Source: Nyssa sinensis
Taxonomy: Eukaryota; Streptophyta; Magnoliopsida; Cornales; Nyssaceae
NCBI GenBank assembly: GCA_008638375.1
Contig: VIRR01000577.1
Location: 124,001 to 188,000 of the forward strand
Reading direction: 5' to 3'
Length of the DNA stretch: 64,000 nt
The position numbers and the translations under genes are program-made. Each line of letters begins with the position of its first letter. Within the stretch, counting starts at the first letter, position 1. The notes beneath the pieces were generated by a model. The model was given only the letters and a program-made list of their open reading frames with translations. It made no database searches and was not told where the DNA came from. Positions 1 through 11,440 of this stretch are shown piece after piece.

Positions 1-287
1 AATCTGATGTTCTTTGTGTTTGAAAGTGCTTTTTTGGAGTTAAAACATCTTCTCGTGCACTTCGGATGAATAACTCTTCTGTATGTTCTAAGAGTAGATC
101 AAAGAACTTATGTAAAACTTGAAGTCTTGAACCAATGTACTTTAAGCCTGCTCGGTACCGTAGTATTCGTTGCTTGTTGGTACATAAGCCAAATAATCTA
201 AGTATCAGCTTTAAGGTATTCCAATCTAGGTAACTTGCGCAGATAATAGTTAGACTTTGGTTGAAGATGCTTGGAACTTCTGTCTTT

Positions 288-852
288 AGATGGACCGGAT
301 CATAGAATCTGTATATCGAAGATGGACCAGGCTCGGAAGGCCTGTGCATTAGAGATGGACTAAGCTCGGAAGGCCTATGCATTATAAGATGGACCAAGCA
401 CTAAGGCTTATGCATTGTAGATGGACCAGGCTCTGGAGGCTTGTACATTAGATATGGACCAGGCTCTGAAGGCCTGTGCATTAAAAGATGGACCAAGCAC
501 TAAGGCTTGTGCATTATAAATGGACCAAGCACTAAGGCTCGTGCATTATAGATGGACGAGGCTCTGGAGGCTTGTGCATTAAAAGATGGACCAAGCACTA
601 AGGCTTGTGCATTATAGATGGACCAAGCGCTAAGGCTTGTGCATTATAGATGGACCAGGCTCTAGAGGCCTGTGCATTAAAAGATGAACCAAGCACTAAG
701 GCTCGTGCATTATAGATGGACCAGGCTCTGGAGGCTTGTGCATTAAAAGATGGACCAAGCACTAAGGCTTATGCATTATAGATGGACCAAGTGCTAAGGC
801 TTGTGCATTATAGATGGACCAGGCTCTAGAGGCCTGTGCATTAAAAGATGAA
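288..852 (-). repeat. Tandem repeat array in 3' region of element A
   Basis: About 17 diverged copies of a 31-35 bp unit containing gatggaccaagcactaagg or gatggaccaggctctggagg followed by cttgtgcatta. Two variants of the unit partly alternate, giving a higher-order repeat of roughly 65 bp. It lies between the integrase end and the missing LTR and is homologous to the array at 53905-54735 in element B. Confidence 0.9.
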
Positions 853-887
853 CATTTTAGGGAGGTATTAAAAAGAAAGAAATTTCT

Positions 888-2064
888 TTATTGATAATAC
901 TTTTGTAAATGCTCTACATTCCAAGGCCTAGGAATAAGCTTCACAGTCATGTCCTCTAGCTAGTAAGTGGTAGGCCTAACAATCTTTGTCACTCTGTAAG
1001 GGCCTTCCCAGTTGGGTGACAACAAAACTCTTCTTAAGACAAAGTCTCCAACTTGAAAGCTGACCGTCTTGAGCCCCACCTTGGATTTGTTGACCATTCT
1101 CTGCTGATAGGCTTTCATCCTAATGCTAGCTTGAACCCTTTTTTCTTCAAGTAAATCTAAATTTTCTGTCAGCTGCTGATCATTGTTCGAAGGCTTCGGT
1201 TCTTAAAGTTGGCATACCGATCTCAACCGGGATTACCGCTTCTGTACCATACGCCAGTGAGAAGGGAGTTTCAGAGGTAGGAGTTCTTCTGGTTGTTCTG
1301 TAGGCCCAAAGAACCCCAGGGAGTTCCTCCGCCCACTTTCCTTTGGCCTGCTCCAACCGTTTCTTTAATCCATCAAGGATCATTCGGTTGGTGACCTCTA
1401 CTTGCCCATTTGCTTGTGGATGGCCTGGAGAGGCAAAGTGTTGCCTAATGTTGAGATTTTCACAGAATTTCTTGAAGCCTTTACCAGTGAACTGCGTCCC
1501 ATTGTCAGAGATGATCATACGTGGTATACTGAACCTGCATACAATGTTTTTCCAAGTGAAGTTTTCAATTTCCTTCTCTGTGATGTGCGTTAGAGGTTCA
1601 GCTTCGACCCATTTGGAGAAGTAGTCAATGGCTACCAAAAGATACTTCCTATTTGGTGGGGCCTTGGGTAATGGACCCACGATGTCCATCCCCCACTAAG
1701 CAAAGGGCCAAGAACTAGTAATCGGGATGAGCTCGTGATGAGGCTGGTGTTGATATGGGGCAAATCTTTGGCATTTGTCGTATTTCTGGACATACTCCTT
1801 GGCCTACCTTAGCATGCTAGGCCAGTAATAGCCCTGAGTTAGAGCTCGGTGAGCTATTGTTCCGCCCCCATTATGATTCCCGCAAATACCCTCGTGTATT
1901 TCAGCCAAGACATATTGTGATTCTTCTGGAGCTAAGCATTTTAACAGAGGTTGAGAATAAGACCTTCTGTAAAGCTTGTTGTTCACGATCAGGTACCGAG
2001 CCGCTCTAATTTGGATTCTCCTTGCTTTGTTTTTGTCTTCTGGGAGGAGCCGGGATTCTAAGTA
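888..2064 (-). pseudogene. Integrase region of element A (broken)
   Basis: The retroviral-type integrase inserts the element cDNA into chromosomal DNA. The N-terminal zinc-binding part is around 1804-1986 (HEGICGNHNGG and onward). The catalytic core is in 1180-1689: the first Asp in MDIVGPL, the second in IISDNGTQF and the Glu in QANGQVEVTNR, so the D,D-E triad is complete. The C-terminal tail ends in PRPWNVEHLQKYYQ just before a TAA at 888-890. Stops occur at 1696-1698 and 1804-1806, both where element B keeps CAG (Gln), and a frameshift lies between about 1180 and 1000. No chromodomain is visible, as expected for Tat rather than chromoviruses. It cannot make a full protein. Confidence 0.9.
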
Positions 2065-3057
2065 CTAGAGGATCGGGGTCATCCAGCTCTGGGTTCGTTC
2101 AGTAATTTGGGCAACTTGGGCTTCCTCTATGCTGGGTCCTAGCTGGTAGGAGATGTTTACTGTAGAGCTCCCTTCTGATTTTAGACGGAACGCCATGTTT
2201 GCCAAAGCATCTGCTCTGTAATTCTGGTTTCTATCTATTTTATGGATAGTGAACGTTTGGAAGGAGTGCTTCAAGTAGTTTACCAGTTCGGAGTACCGAA
2301 GCATCCTGTCATCTTTAATAGAAAATTCTCCCATGACTTGGCTTACCACCAGTTGGGAGTCTGAGAAGACTTTAAGGTTCTGAACCTCGCATTCTAGAGC
2401 CAATTTCATGCCCAAGATTAGGGCTTCGTATTCTGCTTCATTGTTGGAGGCTCTAAATCCCAGGTTGACTGCTTTTTCTAATAAGAGCCCATCAAGGGAC
2501 TGTAATACCAGGCCTACTCTTGAGCCCTGATCAGTTGACGACCCATCGATATAGAGCAGCCAGGTTTCTGAAGTTTCGATGAGCTGCGCCTTGCCCTGAA
2601 GTACCGGGGTGAACTCGGCAACGAAATTAGCCAAGGCCTGCCTTTTGATGGAGTTTCGTGGCACATATGATATGTCAAATTCCCCTAACTCCATAGACCA
2701 CTTCACTAATCTTCCTGAAACCTCAGGCTTCCTCAATATTGACTTTAGAGGATAGGCAGTTGGGATTTCAATTGGATGAGCTTGGAAATAAGGTCGGAGC
2801 TTCCGAGCTGATATTACCAAAGCAAAGGCTAGCTTTTCAACCTCTGGATATCTCTTTTCTGTGTCGAGTAGTGCCCTACTGACGTAGAATATGGGCCTTT
2901 GTACTCCCCTGTCCTGTCTGACTAATGCGGAGCTGACCGCGTTTTCAGAGACTACAAGGTACAGGAGTAGCTTTTCCCCCTGTACTGGTTTTGACAGTAG
3001 CTCTGGAGAGGCAAGATACTCCTTCAGCTCTTGAAAAGCTTTCTCACATTCTTCCGT
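2065..3057 (-). pseudogene. RNase H and archaeal-like RNase H of element A
   Basis: Two successive RNase H-type modules. The first, about 2700-3050, is the normal retrotransposon RNase H (FYVSRALLDTEKRYPEVEKL-type sequence). The second, about 2180-2600, has the archaeal-like signature: DGSSTDQG, then NNEAEYEALILGMKLALE, DSQLVVSQV and a late RNQNYRADALA. A dual RNase H is described as a hallmark of plant Tat elements, and it supports the lineage call. The 251-residue open stretch 2065-2820 is intact within itself; it ends in TAG at 2065-2067 where element B reads CAG. The domain removes template RNA during reverse transcription. Confidence 0.88.
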
Positions 3058-4182
3058 CTATTGCAAAGCTTTGTTGCCCTTTAAGGCTTTGAAGAAGGGT
3101 AGGCAGCAATCAGTGGACTTAGAGATAAATCTGCTTAGTGCCGCGATCCTGCCATTCAGTGCCTGAATGTCTTTTCTGGTTCTTGGTGACTTCAGTCCAA
3201 TCAGAGCTTGGATCTGAGTGGGGTCTGCTTCGATACCCCTCTGAGAGACAATGTATCCCAGGAATTTTCCCTTCGTCACCCCGAAGGTATATTTCGAGGG
3301 ATTAAGCTTCATCTTGTGCTGTCTTAGGATATCGAAGATCTGGGCTAAGTGCTAAAAGTGATTACCTTTCTGCAGACTTTTGATCAGCATATCATCAATG
3401 TATACCTCCATGGTATTGCCGAGCAGCGGGCTGAACATCTTGTTAACCAACCGCTGGTATGTGGCTCCGGCATTCTTTAAACCGAAAGACATTATTCTGT
3501 AGCAGTAAAGACCTCATTCGGTTATGAAGGCTGTCTTCTCCTGGTCTGGAAGGTACATCTGAATTTAGTTATACCCAGAATAGGCATCCATAAAACTCAT
3601 GAGTTCGTGCCCTGCAGTAGCGTGAACCAGTTGGTCTATCCTTGGCAGTGGAAAGTTGTCTTTGGGGCACGCCTTATTAAGGTCTGTATAATCAACGCAG
3701 ACCCTCCACTTGCCATTTTTCTTCTTGACTAGGATGGTGTTCGCTAGCCGCTCGGGGTAGAACACTTCACGTATCATTTTGGCTTCAAGCAGCCTCTGGA
3801 CTTCTTCATTTATGATCTGATGCCGCTCTGGGGCTAGCTGCCTTCTTTTCTGTCTCACTGGTGGGTGATCTAGATCTACCATTAGTTTGTGAGTTATCAG
3901 GTTTGGATCTATACCTTCCATATCTTTGGTCTCCCACGCAAACATAGAAAGATTGTCTTTCAGAAACTTGATTATTTTCTCTTGCTCAGCGCGTGTCAAG
4001 TCTGGACCAATGTACAAATAGCGCCCTTCTGATTCTGACCTGACCAACACTTTGATAGGTTCGCCGATAGGTTTGGCCCTGCTGTCCCGTCCCCTTGGGC
4101 TTAGGGGTTCTTCAATTTTGGAAGGGCAACTTTCCTCCTCGGGAGTGTGGGAGAGAACTGGATCCGCACAGTACCGGGTGTA
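3058..4182 (-). pseudogene. Reverse transcriptase of element A (broken)
   Basis: Copies element RNA into cDNA. The N-terminal part at 3565-4050 contains FAWETKDMEGIDPNLITHKL and KKKNGKWRVCVDYTDLNKAC, followed by PLPRIDQLVHATAGHELMSF. The YIDD active site is at 3391-3402, and the following MKLNPSKYTFGVTKGKFLGY block at 3250-3312 is canonical. Stops in frame: TAA near 3562 (in YNQIQ), TGA at 3514-3516 in place of an Arg codon, TAG near 3345 in place of Gln, and TAG just below 3058 in place of Trp. The TGA is shared with element B. All domains are collinear with B and C. Confidence 0.9.
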
Positions 4183-4197
4183 CTATAATTGCTATTT
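4183..4197 (-). promoter_or_regulatory. Protease/RT boundary stop cluster, possible readthrough site (A)
   Basis: On the minus strand the frame reads AAA TAG CAA TTA TAG. The first TAG with CAA TTA fits the UAG-CAR-YYA readthrough consensus known from tobamoviruses. A second in-frame TAG follows two codons later. The protease frame is open up to here and the RT frame resumes in the same phase. The arrangement is repeated in B (51130-51141) and C (30957-30971). The readthrough function is inferred. Confidence 0.5.
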
Positions 4198-4785
4198 GGT
4201 AGTCTTTTCCTTGAGTGCAATGGCATGGCACTCTCGAGAAGTTGGCTGGCACCCTCTAACAAAATAAACATTCTGATTGTGAACATACTTCAGACATTGA
4301 TGGAGGGTCAAGGTAACCGCCCCTATCTGGTGCAGCCATGGTCTCCCAATCATGACATTGTAAGGAGATTTCATATTCAAGACCATGTACTCTGAGATGG
4401 TAGTTTTCTGCCCTTTACCTTCCCCTACAGTAGTGGGTAGGTCAATCCTTCCCAATGGGGTACTGAGATTTCCGTCAAACGCTGCCATTACGGCAGTGGT
4501 AGGCTTGATGATGTCGTGGTCCATCCCCATCTGCTTGAGTGGCTCATGGAACAGTATATTGACGGAGCTGCCGGTGTCAACCAGGACTCTTCTGATCTCA
4601 AAGTTGGCAATTTTGAGAGTGATAATGAGGGCATCACTGTGAGGGCAGTGCACTCCTGCTAGGTCCTGTTCAGTGAATTGGATCTCCGGTGCTGGTTTGA
4701 GCGTCTTTTCAACATTGGAGATCTGCAATACATCTGGGGCAGCCCTGGCCTCCCGAGCATACCTCTTCCTTGCCTTGTTGGACAT
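4192..4785 (-). pseudogene. Gag C-terminal tail and aspartic protease of element A
   Basis: A 197-residue open stretch beginning near MSNKARKRYAREARAAP. It holds the retropepsin active-site motif VDTGSSVNILFHEPLKQMG and the flap-like YNVMIGRPWLHQIGAV downstream, as in other Ty3/gypsy proteases. The enzyme matures the Gag-Pol polyprotein. It ends in ALKEKTTK and a TAG that is conserved in elements B and C. Within this stretch the protease looks intact, with Asp-Thr-Gly present, but it depends on the damaged gag upstream for expression. Confidence 0.88.
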
Positions 4786-6553
4786 TCCCGTAGTAGGGGA
4801 GTCTGCATGGAGGACGTAGATGACATGGTTGTTCTGCCTTTGAGGCTCGTTTCGAACTTCCCTTTGCTCCTATCTTTGCTCAGGCCTCTGCTCTATTCGT
4901 TGCTGAGGCTTGTCTTCATGGGGGTTTCGCCTCCCGTCTTGCTTAAGGAACTCCTAGAGGCATCCTTTTTTTATGAGTTGCTCAATCTCATATCTAAAGG
5001 ACCTGCATGAGTTAGTCGTATACCCATGATCTTTGTGAAAATTACAATATTTACCTGTGTCCCGAAGGCTGGGATCTCTTTTGATGGGTTCTGGCCATCT
5101 CAGGTTTTCTCGATCTCGGATCTGTCGAAGTACCTGATTCGGTGTAGTGTTCTAAGGGGTAAAATTAGTGAACTCTCTTGGTCTAGAATTGTAGACAACC
5201 TTGGGTGCCATTCTCTTTTCTGGACTTCTGGCTCTCTTCTTGCTAGGGTCTCTTCTGTGGTCCTTCTTCTTATGATCCTCCCTCTTCAGATTATCCCTCT
5301 GGTTTTGCTCTCCGCCCTTTCGGGATGTGCGGTTGGCTTCTTCCAAGTTGATGTACTTCCTGGCCCAGTCCATTAATGCCGCCATGTCGGCAGGAGGGCT
5401 TTTGGTCAAGGAGTCTCTGAAGCTACCTTGAGTAAGTCCAGCAGTTAAGGCAGCTACAAGGAATCTTGGGCTGCAGTCGGTGATCTCTGTGAGTTCGGCA
5501 TTAAAGCGTGCAATGTAGGCTCTGAGGGACTCCTCCTTAGTCTACTTGACGTTTAACAGGAATTCTGGTCCCCTTCTGAGCCTTCTGCTGGTCATAAATC
5601 TGTCCAGGAATTGCCTATCGAGCTAATAGAAGCCGGTAGTTGAGTTCGGAGGGAGGTGGTGGAACCATTTCAGAGCTGTTCCCTTTAAGTTGGTAATGAA
5701 AGTTCGGCAAATAAAAGCATTAGAGGCCCCGTGGAGGGCCATCGTATGCTGGTAGTGCGAGAGATGATCTCCTGGGTCTCCAGTCCCATCGTACAGGATG
5801 AACTTTGGCACCATGAACTTCCTGGGCCTTTCTTCTGACATGATGGCGTGAATGAATGGGGTGGCAAGTCTTCCGAGCAGCCTGGCCAACTCATCCTGCT
5901 CTAGAGGGTTCTGGGCACCTCTCAAAGCTACTGTTCGGTCCATAGATTCGGCAATTTCTTCGACCCTCCGTGGGTCTCTGAATCGGACCTCTTGTGAACC
6001 TTGCCTTACAGCCTCGGCTTCAGGATAGTCGGGCTGAGTACGTCTCTCGGACGGAGGAAGGTTCCGAATTGGCGGGATTAATGCTGAATGAGGCTCTTGT
6101 GGTACCGGATGTGCTCCCGAAGCCCTTGGAGTCGGGGCTCTAGTAGTGCTTCGGTAGTAGACGTCAGGGATGAAGGCTGATGTTCCCCAGCCTGGGGCTG
6201 CCAACGGTTGTGGATTTCTACCAACGTAAGCAACACCCTAGAGGTGCCTAGGATGGTTATTTGAAGCCTGCTCATGAAGCTCTTCATTCTCAATGGTTGT
6301 ATGGGGTTGCGTTCTTTCAGCAACATTGACAGGCGGATTATGAGGACTCGTCCCTTGATTTTGTGTAAGCATTGCCAGAGTTCTAGATATGGCAAGTAGC
6401 TGTTCCTGCACCAGTTCGTTGTAGTCGTTTGATTGATTCGATTTCTTGTTGCATGGGATCAACCGTCGGCCTTCTTGCTCGTGGAACAGGCGGCCGACGT
6501 CGAAAGCTTTGTGGGTTTTGAGCGTTCTGTCTCGGTCGGAGATTTGGGGCCAT
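4786..6553 (-). pseudogene. gag of element A (broken)
   Basis: Structural capsid/nucleocapsid protein. The start is taken as the ATG at 6551-6553, whose product begins MAPNLRPRQNAQNPQ and matches the gag start of element B. A frameshift near 6460 moves into the main pol frame, and there are stops near 6235, 5622 and 5545. The capsid core (KFMVPKFILYDGTGDPGDHL, then TMALHGASNAFICRTF) lies at 5630-5860. The zinc-knuckle-like YCNFHKDHGYTTNSC near 5010-5055 has the CX2HX4HX4C form usual in this lineage. A Lys/Arg-rich stretch at 5200-5320 is the expected RNA-binding region. Confidence 0.86.
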
Positions 6554-6610
6554 GGTTTTCCGGTGAGGAAAAAGATTAGTTTTTGAATAGAGCACTTGGA
6601 GATTAGTCAT

Positions 6611-6629
6611 TTCCCACAGACGGCGCCAA
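6611..6629 (-). other. Primer-binding site of element A
   Basis: Minus strand reads ttggcgccgtctgtgggaa two bases inside the LTR end. The TGGCGCC core corresponds to a tRNA 3' end (Asp- or Arg-type), as used by Tat-type elements. It is identical to the site in element B. Confidence 0.85.
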
Positions 6630-6631
6630 AC

Positions 6632-7330
6632 TGATGCTGCACTTTTCGGCTCGCAATAAATCTGGGCTCCAAGACCTGTAAAACACTCAAAAGAGAGGAT
6701 CAGAGGGCCACCGGATTAGCTCCGGCGGTAACCGCTTCGATGCTTAAGTAAGTAAACGGAATTGAAAGACTGTATTGAAAGCCAAAGAATGAGCATGAAA
6801 ATAAAGCATACCTTTAGGATTTAATTTATAGGCCATGGCTTTCCTAAGTTGATTAGGATTTGGAGCCATGAAAGTAGGGATTTGATCACCGGAGATAGTA
6901 GTTTCCTTGTTGGATATTGCATCATAGATAGAGATGAACATGTATAGCAGTTTCCTTATTGGATATTGCACCATAGATAGAGATGAACATGTATAGCAGT
7001 TTCCTTATTGGATATTGCACCATAGATAGAGATGAACATGTATAGCAGTTTTCTTGTCGAAGACTGTTTCTTTATTTCTTGCTCGGCAGCCGGTAAGGCG
7101 GTGACGAGCTCTGGAGTATTGGTCTGGAGTCCTGCAATTAACTCCGTGATCCTTATCCGGATATGTATGTGCTCTGGAGGCATATGCTCGGCCACTTCCG
7201 ATCTTTCAGTCTGTCCTGAATGTCCGAGCGCTAGCCACTGGTTGAGCGCGAGCTGAGTTAGCCGAACGTGAGCTGGACTATAGACATACGTGCCGATTGC
7301 TGATTGGTCTTGCTCTTTTGTTGTATATCA
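6632..7330 (-). repeat. 5' LTR of element A
   Basis: A 699-bp LTR. On the minus strand it begins tgatataca at 7330 and ends gcagcatca at 6632, directly before the primer-binding site. It keeps the 5'-TG...CA-3' ends and shares the blocks at both ends and around gcatcggagcggctac with the 726-730 bp LTRs of element B. It differs by an internal 49-bp triplication. Confidence 0.9.
6900..7046. repeat. Three tandem 49-bp copies inside the LTR
   Basis: Units at 6900-6948, 6949-6997 and 6998-7046, each starting agtttccttattggatattg. The last two are identical and the first differs at two positions, so the expansion is recent. Element B LTRs have no equivalent array. Confidence 0.95.
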
Positions 7331-7539
7331 GTAAAAAAACTCAAGTAAAAATACTTGAGTCGAGAATGTAAGAATTTTTTCGAACATGGTAAATCACTGT
7401 GCTACCTCTATCTCTTTCTACTTTTACTTACTTTTACATTTATAACATTTATCTTTAAAATTTGTAAAAATAGTCAATATTTACAAATTAACCTATTCTA
7501 AGCTGCACCATTAATTGGCCACGTAAACAAATGGCCCGC

Positions 7540-8400
7540 TTAACCTTTTAAAACATAAAACTCTTTCTCCTAAATGACGCAGTTTCACGTCTCTGAAAGC
7601 TGAAATGATGTCGTGCCACTTAAGGTCGACATGTGGCATAGTCCAGCCATCTTGGGTAACTCAGCCTTAAATCAGCAAGTTAACTCGGCGGTCAACACTA
7701 GGGTTCACTATTCATCTGAAACCCTTAAGATTTTCTCAACCATTTTTGAGCCATTTTAAAGCTCATATTCGGTTCTTTTCAATTCCAAAATATTTTTGAG
7801 ACTATAATATTCATTTTGGTGTTGATTTTATAGATTGAATCAAGCCCAAAAGCTTTGTCTAAGCGTCATCTTTCCCACCTATAACTCTCCGGTTCATAGC
7901 CGTTCCATGGCCAAAATTGCTCATTCGAGTTTCATTATCCTTGTTTCACAATCTCCTACCGATCCCAGTCCTTAAAATCTCGTTTAGTCAATTTGAGGGG
8001 TTCGATTTTGAACCCTTCACCTACAACTTTAAAGTTTAAGCTCATATTTTAGCTATTTGATCGGGTCTTGGTAGATTTGTGACCCTTATGGAGTCTTGTT
8101 GAAGGCCCGAGCCTTAAATTTCTAATTTAGTTCGGTCAAATTTTTCACCCAATTGAAACTTGCGTCAATGGCGGGTTTGGTATGTTTTATGATTTCCAGT
8201 CATCTAGGCCTTGGTTTCTTAGTATATTCTATGTTATTTAATATGCATTCGTAATCCATTATAGGCATCAAAATAGTAAGGTTTGAGAATTCTAGAGAAA
8301 GAGAACCAAGTTTTTGGGTTACCTCTCATGGCAACCTTACTCTTTTTGCTTTAAGCTTCTTCCTGAGTCTTTAATCACCTTCTATACCCCTTATCTCTGC
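7540..8400 (+). repeat. Diverged LTR-like stretch related to 18080-18910
   Basis: Several short blocks occur in the same order here and at 18080-18910: a cgtcgt-containing segment, ttaaaat..gttt with the ggttcgattttgaaccc-type run, acccttatggagtc..tgttgaagg, ctagagaaagagaa..ggttacctc and ttaagcttctt. I read it as an old fragment of the same long-LTR family. No termini are recognisable. Confidence 0.45.
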
Positions 8401-9431
8401 TTCTATTCCCCTTATCTCTGCTTCTATTCCAAGTATAAGCACATGCACACATTTCTTTGTCCTTTTCTCTCTCTCTTTCTAAACGGCTGGTGAGAGGCTT
8501 TAGAATTAGATTGGATATTGCATGCCAGTAGGCTGTATATTACATATATATATATATATATATATATAGATATAGATAAGAGATAGACTTGAGGTATGAG
8601 AAAATTTGGACACTTGTCCATGGAAATCTAATTTGGCTAATGCTCTCCTCCCAAGACCATGCCTCCATTATCTCTTAATTTTCCAGCCTCTTTAATTATG
8701 AATTTTTGTAGAGAATATGTAGAACATTCCACCAAGTCCATTTTATATGTACATATGCTAGTGTGTGGTTGTGGTGTTGGTGCACCATACCCTCCTATTC
8801 CATCTTAACCATTCACATTTGATTATTCCATCACCATGATGTCTCCTAATTTTATCATGTCTTAAATATCACACTAATACATAATTTAATTTAGGAATCA
8901 TAATCTTCAATTAAGTAAACTTGTGCACTAATTCATCCAAAAAATTTCATGTATTAATCTTCAATTGACACTAGCTAGGATTTATCATTTAGCAGCAATC
9001 TTGGTCTTTCAAATCACATTTGTTAGGATGATCGTCACCAATTATTGATTAATTTTTCACACTTGTGTCTTTTGTCTCTAAATTTTTAGATTATTTGCTT
9101 GAAACAAAAATTTCCACATTCTTTAGGGTCATTTCTCCCATAATAATCACTATTATTCATAATTATTTCATACAATTGGATCAAGATGTTACAGTATTTC
9201 CATATATAAAAATTATGATATATATATATATAGACATACACATATATATTTATATGTATAATCAATATGAAATATTTAATATTTATTTGTTTGGATTTTC
9301 ACACCTATGTATGTACGCATGTGTGTATTTTCGATGTCTTGAATAGTTTACATTTTTATAATTTAGGATTATTTAACTATAAGTTTATATTATTAATAAA
9401 AAATTTGAACTAAAGGTTCAGGATATTGCAT
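8401..9431. other. AT-rich intergenic DNA
   Basis: Contains TA microsatellites near 8541-8569 and 9219-9232. No gene, RNA or element end is recognisable here. Confidence 0.6.
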
Positions 9432-9705
9432 ATGGAACTATCTACCGGAGGTTAGTCAGCTCTCTAATCGGCCTCACTAATACTAGGTCATACATCGTTT
9501 GTTCAGGTGAACCTTATTTTTCAAGGTTCATGAAAGAATCAAACAAGTTCCACTACGCAGTGCCTAAAAAGAAACTTACGTTATCTTCAAGGAATGAAGA
9601 ATCTCAGCATCAAGTATGTGAAAGAAAATGATAACAGCTTTATTGGCTACACAAACAGTGACTGGGCAAGCTCATTGAATGACTAAAAAAGCACTTCGGT
9701 GAACC
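9432..9705 (+). pseudogene. Ty1/copia polyprotein relic (RT end/RNase H)
   Basis: A short damaged piece of a Copia polyprotein. The conceptual frame gives YRRLVSSLIGLTNTRS, then FSRFMKESNKFHYAVPK and, in a shifted frame, GMKNLSIKYVKENDNSF followed by IGYTNSDWASSLND. This matches the conserved Copia block that runs from the RT end into RNase H (YRxLVGSLLYL, LSRFM, YLxGTxxxGI, GYxDSDWA). A frameshift lies near 9585 and a stop near 9682. No LTR or other domain is seen on either side. Confidence 0.85.
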
Positions 9706-10199
9706 CTAAAAAGCATAAGAAAATTGCAGTCTTAAAACCAAAACTTACCCACTCACAGCACAACTCTAGTGTGTATCATACACTTTACTCCCTCTCATTA
9801 TCAAATACAACATCTTTTTTTTGTACGAGAAATGTTACGTGGCATAATATTTTTAACACAACTACTTGTATGGGTGTGGAGTCCGCACCTATGACGCTCA
9901 CATGAGTTCCACATCTATATAAATAGTTGTACTACAAAAAAAAAAAATTATGTCACAAAACATTATTCTTTTTGTATACCCACGTAGTTTCTTTGCCTTC
10001 TTTGAACCGTAGTCTTTGTGCTGTAACAAACCCTTCCATCAATAAGACCTTCCTTTTTCTCCTACAGTTTATTAACATGTGGGTTGTATATGAATAAGAT
10101 ATCAAATTATTAAGATATATTTTAAGTAAGTTTAAGTATTGCAAAATCTAAAATAGTTTAATAATGCTTACAAAATAATAATATAAATTAAAAAATAGA
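9706..10199. other. AT-rich intergenic DNA
   Basis: Low-complexity A/T-rich sequence. No feature is recognisable. Confidence 0.5.
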
Positions 10200-11440
10200 G
10201 AAATTAAATTGAAACAATAGGAGAACTGAGCATGAAAATAAAATAAAATCTAAGTAAAGTTTACTTAATCATATCACAAAAGAAAAATAATAAAACATAA
10301 AAAAAAGACACGAGAATTTAGTAAAATGTTAAATTAAACTCAAAATATAATAAAAGAAATGAGATTAAGGTAATTAATAAACTAGTATATTAAACTTAAA
10401 GGAAAAAACTAAATTTTATTTATTTATTTTTCTACCTTTGTGTTTTATTGGTTCACCACCTTTTATATATAAATGTGTGTATATACATACATGCACATAT
10501 ACAATATTATATATAGAGAGAGAGATTTATATCACGTTACATATTTTTAAATTTATTTTATTTTACACGCTTTTTAGTATTTTAAAATTTTAAAACTTAG
10601 AAGAAAAAACTTTTGTTATTTTTTTGTTCTACTACCTTTTAAGGTGACCCATTTTATTTTTCCTTTTTTGTTAATTTCTTTTTTATAAGCTTCTGAATCT
10701 TTTAAGATTCTAAACTTAAAGGAAAAAGTAATTCTGTAAATTTTTATTTTAATTTTTTTTCTAACTATTTACTTTTTACAATTTTGTTTTTTAATAAGCA
10801 CATTCTAACACTTACATATATATTTTTAAAAGTTTTCTTTTTTATCCATTGAAATAAAATGAAAGATAAGCATGAAAAAGAAAGCGAAATTAACTAAATT
10901 TAGGTGAAGTCTTTCTATTTATAAATTTACCCATTTCCTTTTTCGTCAAATGTTTTTTATGTTTTTAGACTCCTTAATCTCTTGACTCTAAACTTAAAAG
11001 AAAAAAAAAAAAAAAAGTAATTCCACTACTTTTTTCTTTTTAATTTTTTTCCTAGGTTTTTATTTTTTACACATATCTTTTTCTTTTATAATTCTAAAAT
11101 TTATTAGGAAAAATAATTTAAAATTCTTCCTTATATATTCAAGTCTATTTTTCTATTCTTTCTAGAAATATCATTGAATCAAAATTATATATTATTGAAT
11201 CAAACCCTTTTTATAATCTAATAATTTTGTTTTACTTTCTTAGGATTCTAAACCTTAACAAATACCTTCAAATTTATAATTTTAAAATTGTTAAGCATTA
11301 TGTACACACATTCTAACTTTTATATTTTTTGTTTATTTTTCTTTTTTGGCCATTGAAATAAAATGAAATATGAGCATGAAAAGCAGAAAAATTAACTAAA
11401 TTTAAGTAAAATCTTTTTATTTACATTGAAAAATAAAAAG
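10200..11440. repeat. Degenerate repeats of about 505 bp
   Basis: The block ccattgaaataaaatgaaa, then gagcatgaaaa and attaactaaatttaagt, occurs near 10842-10923 and again near 11347-11426, with a weaker trace near 10215-10290. The intervening T-rich text with ttctaaacttaaaggaaaaa is also repeated. It looks like an old tandem segmental duplication in AT-rich DNA. Confidence 0.55.

Larger units (their letters stand above)
1..7330 (-). mobile_element. Tat-lineage Ty3/gypsy LTR retrotransposon A (partial)
   Basis: Read on the minus strand, this is LTR, primer-binding site, gag, protease, RT, RNase H, archaeal-like RNase H, integrase and a tandem-repeat 3' region, so its order is typical of Tat elements. 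The window begins inside the 3' untranslated part, so the second LTR and the matching target-site duplication are not visible; the base run next to the visible LTR is gtaaa (7331-7335). From about 6460 down to 1180 the whole gag-pol lies in one frame, interrupted by scattered stops, with one frameshift near the gag start and one near the integrase end. The RT catalytic motif YIDD survives at 3391-3402. It is defective as it stands and closely related to element B at 47969-59586. Confidence 0.93.

Noticed and set aside
288..852. Regular repeats resembling a CRISPR array
   Set aside because: The units are contiguous and diverged, with no constant repeat/unique spacer pattern, and they sit in a plant retrotransposon.
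1343..1624. Plus-strand frames across the integrase of element A
   Set aside because: They are opposite-strand shadows of the integrase core, and their translations show no motif.
4101..4286. Alternative-frame NSNYST reading conserved at the protease/RT boundary as a +1 frameshift product
   Set aside because: The frame closes soon after in A and C, while RT resumes in the protease frame, so a frameshift is less likely than readthrough or splicing.
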